Positions 58,282 to 64,000 of a stretch of 64,000 bases of DNA are shown piece after piece. Origin of the DNA: Mesobacterium_A sp034670065 (lineage in GTDB: Bacteria > Pseudomonadota > Alphaproteobacteria > Rhodobacterales > Rhodobacteraceae). How positions within the stretch are numbered: the stretch's first letter is position 1; each line of letters starts with the position of its first letter. The notes under the pieces were generated by a model. The model was not told where the DNA came from. It was given only the letters and a program-made list of their open reading frames with translations, and did no database searches. The position numbers were made by a program, and so were the translations under genes. The stretch covers positions 620,001-684,000 of the forward strand of contig JAXMOG010000002.1 in the NCBI GenBank assembly GCA_034670065.1, in the 5' to 3' direction.

Positions 58282-58872
58282 TCATGACCCGGTACGTGCA
58301 ATTAGGAAGTCGCTGCTTCCCCGCCGCACCAGCTTATATTCTTGTTTTATGGGGGCACTATACGCGGTTTCGTCAAGTTTTTGGAGTACCAATCTTAAAT
58401 TGTCGCGAATTGAGTCACTTTGGCCATTATCAAGGGCATACGCGCGGCGGAAAATCTGTTCCGCCTCGGCTGTTTTGCCCCGTTCCATCAGAACAACGCC
58501 AAGGTTGTTCCAGATTTCAGGCCACTCCGGCTCTGCCTCAGCGGCGCGGCGCAACAGTTTCTCAGCCTGGTTCAACCGGCCCAGCCCCAAATTGGCACTG
58601 CCAAGGGCGCTTAGCACCTCAGGCGTCAGCCCTTGCTCGCCTGCGGCCCGTGTAAAGGCATCTAGCGCCAGTTCGTGCTGCCCGGCAGCCAACAGACGAT
58701 GCCCCACCAGCAGGCCGTCTACCGCCTCTGCCGATGGGTCCAGCGCAGGGGCGTAAACCTGATCATCCAACGCGTCTTGGCCGCCTGATCCACAGGCAGC
58801 CAACACAGCTAAGCCGAAAATGGCCAGTGCCGATTTAGTTGTCGTAGTTACCCACTGTAGATGTACCGCCAC
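58282..58872 (-). CDS. TPR lipoprotein, second TadD-like protein
   Basis: A 196-residue protein with a lipobox (LAAC) and TPR units such as LTPEVLSALGSANLGLGRL and WPEIWNNLGVVLMERGKT. The start is uncertain because the frame overlaps the end of tadC: GTG 58872 gives a normal signal peptide (MAVHLQWVTTTTKSALAIFG), whereas the frame opens at a TTG at 58902. It is a second short TadD-like protein in the same operon, so the pair may share pilotin or scaffold roles. Confidence 0.7.
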   Translation of the reverse strand: MAVHLQWVTTTTKSALAIFGLAVLAACGSGGQDALDDQVYAPALDPSAEAVDGLLVGHRLLAAGQHELALDAFTRAAGEQGLTPEVLSALGSANLGLGRLNQAEKLLRRAAEAEPEWPEIWNNLGVVLMERGKTAEAEQIFRRAYALDNGQSDSIRDNLRLVLQKLDETAYSAPIKQEYKLVRRGSSDFLIARTGS

Positions 58873-59848
58873 CCATAGACCCCATGTTCGAAATCCCAAC
58901 AACAGAGGGACCCACCAAAATTATCAACAATGGCGGAACGGTAAGCATCATGGTGGTCAAAGTCATCTTGGTTGGAAGTTTGTTGGCCTTTTCTTCGGCG
59001 CGCATGACCCGTTTGTCACGCATCTCAGATGCATAGACACGCAGCGCGTCAGAAACCGGTGTACCGAATGTCTGAGACTGGTTCAGAACGGTCACGAAAG
59101 AGGAAATATCCTGGACGCCACAGCGGTCGGCCATGTCGTTCAGAACAATGCTTTTGTCCTTACCGGCCTTCATCTCATGCGCGACCATTTCATATTCATC
59201 TGCCAAAGCAGGATATGAGGCACGCATTTCCATACCAACGCGCACGATGGCCTGATCCATGGATTGCCCAGCTTCGACGCAGACCAACATCATGTCCAGC
59301 GCATCTGGAAAACCTGAGGTGATTTCTTCTTTGCGTTGCTCGGCCCGTTTGTTGACCCAGTATTTTGGGCCCATATAGCCAACAACCAGCGGTCCCAGAA
59401 TATACATCAGCATCTGCTGCGTCGTTGTTTGATCGTCTTTCACAAACCCAAAGAAATAGGCCAGACCCAGCAGCAACCCGGCCAGCGCCAGGCTGAACTG
59501 GGCAAAGAAATAATATCGTACCGCATCGCGTGTTCGATATCCGGCGCGCATCAGCTTTTGACGCATCTCGCCCAGTTGCTCTTCGTCCTGCGGTTCCAGG
59601 AACTGGGCATATTTGTTCAGTTTATCGTTGCCGGCTTTTTCGCGGAGCGCTTCCTTTGTGCTGCCTTTGCTTTGGCTGCGGGCAGCTTCTTTCTTCAGCT
59701 TGTCCAGCGGATCCTTTTGACCACGAAACATCATGGGAAGGGCACCGAGGATCAACAACAACCCCATTCCGCCAACGGCAAAGAGGGGGCCAAACGGCCC
59801 CAACATGTCGGTTAACATCAGGTTCAAAGCTTCGATAATACTCATCAC
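58835..59848 (-). CDS. tadC: Tad pilus inner-membrane protein TadC
   Basis: A 337-residue type II secretion F-domain protein. Hydrophobic segments lie near residues 15-35, 105-125, 135-150 and 310-330. The F-domain pattern SGFPDALDMMLVCVEAGQS and the later ADRCGVQDISSFVTVLNQS are typical of TadC. It works with TadB as the inner-membrane platform of the pilus motor. It lies 8 bases after tadB. Confidence 0.92.
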   Translation of the reverse strand: MMSIIEALNLMLTDMLGPFGPLFAVGGMGLLLILGALPMMFRGQKDPLDKLKKEAARSQSKGSTKEALREKAGNDKLNKYAQFLEPQDEEQLGEMRQKLMRAGYRTRDAVRYYFFAQFSLALAGLLLGLAYFFGFVKDDQTTTQQMLMYILGPLVVGYMGPKYWVNKRAEQRKEEITSGFPDALDMMLVCVEAGQSMDQAIVRVGMEMRASYPALADEYEMVAHEMKAGKDKSIVLNDMADRCGVQDISSFVTVLNQSQTFGTPVSDALRVYASEMRDKRVMRAEEKANKLPTKMTLTTMMLTVPPLLIILVGPSVVGISNMGSMGGGTSTVGNYDN

Positions 59849-59856
59849 AATTCCCC

Positions 59857-60825
59857 CTAAACCTTAATATCCACCAGCTTGCGCATAACCATCAGGTTCA
59901 GTGCCAGCATGACAGCGACCACGATACAGGCTGGTATGAACCATGGATGGTCCTTCACGCCGTCATAGTAATTGGGCTTTGCAACATTGATGAAAATCAG
60001 CGCGGCCACAGGGAAACCAGATAAAAATTTACCAGACCACTGTGCTTCGGCTGTAATCGCTTTGACACGCCGGAACAGACGGAACCGCGCGCGGATTACC
60101 TTGGCGAGTCCCTCTAGAATCTCGGCGAGGTTACCGCCGGATTGCTGTTGGATCGTCACGGCCACGGCAAGGAAGCGCAAATCCTGCATATCCAGCCGTT
60201 CGGCCATGTGTTTCAGGGATTCACCGACATCACGGCCATAGGTGGCCTCATCCGCGATCACACCAAATTCAGTGGCCAATGGGTCTTTGATTTCTTTCGA
60301 GACAATCGAAATGCCAGACGTGAACGGATAGCCAACGCGCAACGACCGGACCATCAGCTCAACTGCATCAGGCAGCTGTTCTTCGATCATGGACATGCGT
60401 TTCTTGGCCTTGTGGTTCACCCACATGAACACGCTGCCAATGCCCATCACCACACCCATCGCACCGCGAATGGGTAGGCTGGCTTCCGTGCCAATTGTCA
60501 GGCCCATAAAGGCCACAAAGGACAGGCCAATCATGATCATGATCAGCTGTTTGGGCGAGAAGGCAATGGCGGCCTTTTGCGCGCGGTCCGACAGCATGGA
60601 AAACAGCGGAATATTCCGGCTTTCCATGTGTTGGTCCATTTCCTTGCGGAGTTGGGCCAGTACGGCGTCGCGCTGGTCGCCCTTGTTCAGCATTTCCAAC
60701 CGGCGATTAACCTTGTTGTGCGCTGAAATAGACTTGCCGAAGAAGGCCAGATACAGGCCTTCGACCAACAAAAGGACGCCGATGAAGATGCCGCCGTAGA
60801 TGAATGGTTCTATGCCAATGGACAT
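59857..60825 (-). CDS. tadB: Tad pilus inner-membrane protein TadB
   Basis: A 322-residue F-domain protein with an N-terminal anchor (YGGIFIGVLLLVEGLYLAFF). The F-domain reads QLPDAVELMVRSLRVGYPF, then RDVGESLKHMAERLDMQDLR, and VTIQQQSGGNLAEILEGLAK, the hallmark of TadB. It lies 3 bases after the ATPase gene and 8 before tadC. Confidence 0.93.
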   Translation of the reverse strand: MSIGIEPFIYGGIFIGVLLLVEGLYLAFFGKSISAHNKVNRRLEMLNKGDQRDAVLAQLRKEMDQHMESRNIPLFSMLSDRAQKAAIAFSPKQLIMIMIGLSFVAFMGLTIGTEASLPIRGAMGVVMGIGSVFMWVNHKAKKRMSMIEEQLPDAVELMVRSLRVGYPFTSGISIVSKEIKDPLATEFGVIADEATYGRDVGESLKHMAERLDMQDLRFLAVAVTIQQQSGGNLAEILEGLAKVIRARFRLFRRVKAITAEAQWSGKFLSGFPVAALIFINVAKPNYYDGVKDHPWFIPACIVVAVMLALNLMVMRKLVDIKV

Positions 60826-60828
60826 GGG

Positions 60829-62289
60829 TTACTCCATCCGCATGGGTTCAAAGATCGAGGCTGGAAGGTCATAGCCCCACATCCGGAACCGTTCCGAAAA
60901 GTGGCTACGCACGCCAGTTGCCGTGAAATGGCCAATGATCTTGTTGTCCGGGGTCAGGCCAGTGCGCTGAAACTTGAACAGTTCCTGCATCGAGATCACA
61001 TCGCCCTCCATCCCGGTGATTTCTGTGATTGATGTCATGCGGCGGGAGCCATCCTGCAAACGACTGGCCTGCACGATCAGGTTGGCCGCCGATGCGATCT
61101 GTGACCGCATAGCTTTCAGCGGCATTTCGATCCCGGCCATGGCGATCATGTTTTCCAGACGGGCAACCCCGTCGCGGGCACTGTTGGCGTGAATGGTTGT
61201 CATTGATCCGTCGTGGCCAGTGTTCATGGCCTGCAACATATCAATCACTTCCTCGCCACGCGTTTCCCCAACGATGATCCGGTCAGGGCGCATCCGCAGA
61301 GCGTTTTTCAAACAATCCCTTGGGGTAACGGCACCTTTGCCTTCCACGTTCGGCGGGCGGCTTTCCATCCGGCCCACGTGGGTCTGTTGCAGCTGAAGTT
61401 CCGCGGTATCCTCGATTGTCAGGATGCGTTCGCTATCGTCGATAAAGCTGGAAAGCGCGTTCAGCGTGGTCGTTTTACCAGAACCGGTACCGCCCGACAC
61501 GATTACGTTCAAACGTGTGGCCACAGCGGCCTGCAAATAGACGGCCATCTCTTCTGAAAAGGCGCCAAACTGCACCAGATCGTCGATGCCAAGTTTGTCT
61601 TTTTTGAATTTCCGGATCGAAACCAGCGAGCCATCGATCGCAATAGGCGGAACCATCGCGTTAAAGCGAGAGCCGTCCTGCAAACGGGCGTCGACATAGG
61701 GGTTTGATTCATCGACGCGCCGGCCAACCGCCGTAACGATTTTGTCGATGATCCGCATCAGGTGCTTTTCATCCTTAAACGTGATTTCGGAAAGCGTAAG
61801 CTTACCTTCACGTTCAATGAAAATCTGATGCGGGCCGTTAACCAAAATATCCGAAACGGTTTCGTCTTTCAGAAGCGCTTCTAGCGGGCCGAGGCCCTTC
61901 ACTTCGTCATAAAGCTCGCCATGCAGTAATTCGCGCAGGTCTCGGTTCAACGTAATGCCGCGCTCATTCAACACTTCAGAGGTGATCGCCGCGATTTCGC
62001 GCCGCAGATCTGCCTCGGTGGCATGTTCAAGGGCCGACAGGTTTAGGTTTTCAAGAAGCGACCGGTGAAGCTCGACCTTCAACTCGTTCAGCTTGTTCTT
62101 GCGCTTTTGTTCTTTTTCAGTGGGCTCAACAAGGGCGGCGCGCTTGGGCATGGCCTTGCGCGGTTCCTTGGTCATCGACTTGGGCAACTCTTTGGCCAGC
62201 GCGGAAACCGATTTGGTCGGCGCGGCGGATTTCGTTTTCTCTGTCGTTGCGTCCGGCGTGTCCGGTGTTTTTTTATAGCGTGAGAACAT
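60829..62289 (-). CDS. cpaF: Pilus assembly ATPase CpaF/TadA
   Basis: A 486-residue secretion ATPase. Its Walker A is GGTGSGKTT at residues 266-274, followed by a Walker B-like region near TILTIEDTAELQ-type sequence and the family stretch MRPDRIIVGETRGEE. An N-terminal charged region of about 60 residues is alphaproteobacterial. It drives pilus assembly with TadB and TadC. It should not be confused with the tRNA deaminase at 488-937. Confidence 0.94.
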   Translation of the reverse strand: MFSRYKKTPDTPDATTEKTKSAAPTKSVSALAKELPKSMTKEPRKAMPKRAALVEPTEKEQKRKNKLNELKVELHRSLLENLNLSALEHATEADLRREIAAITSEVLNERGITLNRDLRELLHGELYDEVKGLGPLEALLKDETVSDILVNGPHQIFIEREGKLTLSEITFKDEKHLMRIIDKIVTAVGRRVDESNPYVDARLQDGSRFNAMVPPIAIDGSLVSIRKFKKDKLGIDDLVQFGAFSEEMAVYLQAAVATRLNVIVSGGTGSGKTTTLNALSSFIDDSERILTIEDTAELQLQQTHVGRMESRPPNVEGKGAVTPRDCLKNALRMRPDRIIVGETRGEEVIDMLQAMNTGHDGSMTTIHANSARDGVARLENMIAMAGIEMPLKAMRSQIASAANLIVQASRLQDGSRRMTSITEITGMEGDVISMQELFKFQRTGLTPDNKIIGHFTATGVRSHFSERFRMWGYDLPASIFEPMRME

Positions 62290-62300
62290 GGCCTATGGCT

Positions 62301-63542
62301 TCAAGCTGCTTTTGTTGCTGATTCATCGACGGCCAAGATAGAGGCCGCCAGTTTCGTGATTTCCTTGCGCAGCGGGTTTTTCGCGGCCTGGCTGGCAAGA
62401 GGCAGGCCGTGATCACAAGCCTGCGTGACCGGTTTGCCGCCATCAGGCAGCAGTACGTCGATGGCAACGCCAAGACTTTCGGCCATACGCTTTACGCGGC
62501 TTTTGCCGTGTAAATCGGTAAATTTCGGGGCCCGGTTCAACAAGAAGCGAATTTTGTCGAACGGCAAATTTTCGTTTTCCAAAGCACGGCGCAGGCGCAG
62601 CACGTTCTGGGCAGACCGCATGTCCAGCTCCATCAACGCGAAGTAGACGTTGGCGCGGTCCAGAACGACTTCGGACCAATTGACCATGGAGGGCGGCAAA
62701 TCAACGATGACAAAGTCAAAATGCGCAACAGCCATATCCAGAACTTTTTGCAATTCATGCGGTTGGATAAGGTCAAGGGGCAGAATATCCGCTGGTGCGG
62801 TAAAGACTTGAAGCTTGTCTTCGAAGCTGGATAGCGCCCCGGCAAACGTGTCTTCATCCGAATGTTCGATGTCTGATAAGAATTCGAAAATCGCATCGCG
62901 CCGCGGTAAGTCCAGATAAGTGGATACCGAGCCGAATTGGAGGCCCAGATCCAGTACACAGACGCTCGGGTTGCCTTCTTTTTTCGAGGTGGCCAGTTCC
63001 CATGCCAGGTTGACTGCGAATGTCGTTGCGCCGACACCACCCGCCATACCCTGTACGGCAATGATTGCGCCGTCACCGTTGGTTTGCTTTTCCAATGAGG
63101 GGGCGGCATGTGCAGGGGCCGCCGGAACCACGGGCTCCTGGCGAATACGATCAACAGCCGCGGCCAGCTCTCCTTCGGGCAGGGGGTAAGGCACAAATTC
63201 ATCTGCACCATTGCGCAACAATTGATGCAAAGAGGTTGGGCTCACATCTTCGGCGATCAGGATCACCTTGACCTCACGCACTTTGGCGGCGGCGATGATC
63301 TGTGTCAGTTGCGTCAGGTTTTCTTCGTCAACGCTGTCGATGGCGATGGCCACGAATTCAAGGCCGTCGGCGTCAGGTTGTCCTAGAAAAGCAAAGGCTT
63401 CGTCGAAACTCAGGTCTCCCCAAGCTTCGCCCATGACCGCTTCCATGTCTTCGATCAAGAGATCAAAGTTCTGGACGTCGCGGCTGATGGTGCACGCCAA
63501 GATGGCGTCTGTTTCCGCAGCGGATTCCACGTTGCTCGTCAT
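62301..63542 (-). CDS. cpaE: Pilus localisation ATPase CpaE/TadZ
   Basis: A 413-residue protein with an N-terminal receiver-like domain (residues about 15-135, VKVILIAEDVSPTSLHQLLR) that lacks a clear phosphoacceptor Asp pattern. A ParA/MinD-type domain follows, with a deviant P-loop GMAGGVGATT at 165-174. TadZ localises the pilus apparatus to the pole. It is followed by cpaF after 11 bases. Confidence 0.92.
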   Translation of the reverse strand: MTSNVESAAETDAILACTISRDVQNFDLLIEDMEAVMGEAWGDLSFDEAFAFLGQPDADGLEFVAIAIDSVDEENLTQLTQIIAAAKVREVKVILIAEDVSPTSLHQLLRNGADEFVPYPLPEGELAAAVDRIRQEPVVPAAPAHAAPSLEKQTNGDGAIIAVQGMAGGVGATTFAVNLAWELATSKKEGNPSVCVLDLGLQFGSVSTYLDLPRRDAIFEFLSDIEHSDEDTFAGALSSFEDKLQVFTAPADILPLDLIQPHELQKVLDMAVAHFDFVIVDLPPSMVNWSEVVLDRANVYFALMELDMRSAQNVLRLRRALENENLPFDKIRFLLNRAPKFTDLHGKSRVKRMAESLGVAIDVLLPDGGKPVTQACDHGLPLASQAAKNPLRKEITKLAASILAVDESATKAA

Positions 63543-63733
63543 GCGCCTTACATTCCTTTTCCGACTACGCGATTATTGGCGTAAGCAGTCAAAGGACTGT
63601 CAGGCATGAACCTCCTACACCAAGGAAGCCTGCGCTGAGTCGGGTCACAGGTCTCCTCACTAGGAACCTGATGCGAAATGTAGGCAACATTTGGGCCGAA
63701 AACCCCAAATTGTGCGTTATTGACGGACGATCA

Positions 63734-64000
63734 CTACTCGCTGCTACCAACGCTGCCACTCGTTTCGAGTGTCGATTGTGGAATGGCGCTGGATATGTAT
63801 TCACGATAGATAACTTCGGCGTATTTACCATCCAGCAGGGCCGGGTGATTTTTTACAAAGCCTGAAACTTCGGTCACGGTGCGACGGTTCCGCCGTTCGC
63901 GGCCTTCGGATACGACCAAGGGCTGTGTTTCACCATAGGACACCACAGCTTCCAGACGGGACCGGCTAATGCCTTGCGTCGCGAGGTAGCTGACCACGGC
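63734..64000 (-). CDS. OmpA-family C-terminal domain protein (N-terminus beyond window)
   Basis: Only the last 88 or so residues are in the window; the frame continues through the right edge. The visible OmpA-like peptidoglycan-binding pattern is YLATQGISRSRLEAVVSYGE, then GRERRNRRTVTEV. Tad loci of Rhodobacterales carry an OmpA-family gene between cpaC and cpaE, which fits its place here. The C-terminal tail after the OmpA domain is rich in Ser and Gly. The 191 bases to cpaE hold no gene; an ATTTGGG/CCCAAAT hairpin at about 63689-63711 has no T-run. Confidence 0.8.
   Translation of the reverse strand, partial: AVVSYLATQGISRSRLEAVVSYGETQPLVVSEGRERRNRRTVTEVSGFVKNHPALLDGKYAEVIYREYISSAIPQSTLETSGSVGSSE

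Noticed and set aside
1..64000. tRNA, rRNA, CRISPR array, insertion sequence or prophage
   Set aside because: I looked for clover-leaf arms, regular spaced repeats, transposase motifs and integrase or terminase motifs and saw none.

Overview
The window is chromosomal DNA from a marine-type alphaproteobacterium, most likely a member of the Rhodobacterales (Roseobacter group). The indicators are the ccoNOQP-ccoGHIS / universal stress protein / fnrL / hemN block, COQ9, a YejABEF peptide importer, a Tad/Flp pilus locus, alphaproteobacterial ribosomal protein genes, moderately high GC and the typical intergenic inverted repeats. I see no insertion sequence, phage, CRISPR array, tRNA or rRNA. The DNA reads as a stable core-genome segment with some accessory-looking pieces.

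Layout. 1-1811: RNA modification, with rluE (cut by the window edge), tadA (tRNA deaminase) and a divergent rluB. 1907-8493: a one-direction cluster of small membrane proteins, two XpaC-like proteins, TelA, a DUF2927 lipoprotein, an SPFH protein carrying a GYF-like domain, and a double zinc-ribbon membrane protein. This is the best candidate here for a poorly described system. 8533-11912: a quinone reductase, then a large acidic protein with four regular 124-125-residue CARDB-type repeats, preceded by two perfect 14-bp palindromes. 11966-18657: housekeeping genes (dtd, fructokinase, quinone reductase, coq9, rpsU, an SDR lacking its catalytic lysine, rsmC-like, clpS, a HAD phosphatase). 18867-20309: D,D-carboxypeptidase with a SPOR domain.

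20361-32952: the microaerobic respiration block. It holds ccoS, ccoI, ccoH and ccoG (assembly), a LysR regulator and a 49-residue protein, ccoP, ccoQ, ccoO and ccoN (cbb3 oxidase), a universal stress protein, fnrL, and hemN. Five FNR-type 14-mers (TTGAY-N4-RTCAA) lie in its intergenic regions, so FnrL probably controls the oxidase, its copper and assembly factors, anaerobic haem synthesis and itself. One box faces an apparently gene-free stretch that may encode a small RNA.

32985-38818: yejF, yejE, yejB, yejA importer. 38997-43469: a membrane-anchored cytochrome c, pheA and ileS. 43739-48066: a lipoprotein, a VIT-family transporter and a tightly overlapping ycjX-GNAT-ycjF set. 48162-56824: truA, hrpB, argD, argF, gnd, meaB, rpmB. 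56897-64000: the Tad pilus machinery read leftward (an OmpA-family protein cut by the window edge, cpaE, cpaF, tadB, tadC, two TPR lipoproteins, prepilin peptidase); the pilin, secretin and cpaB genes are expected beyond the right edge.

Start sites were chosen from ribosome-binding sites, 4-bp overlaps and family lengths. All family names come from reading motifs by eye, without a database search.
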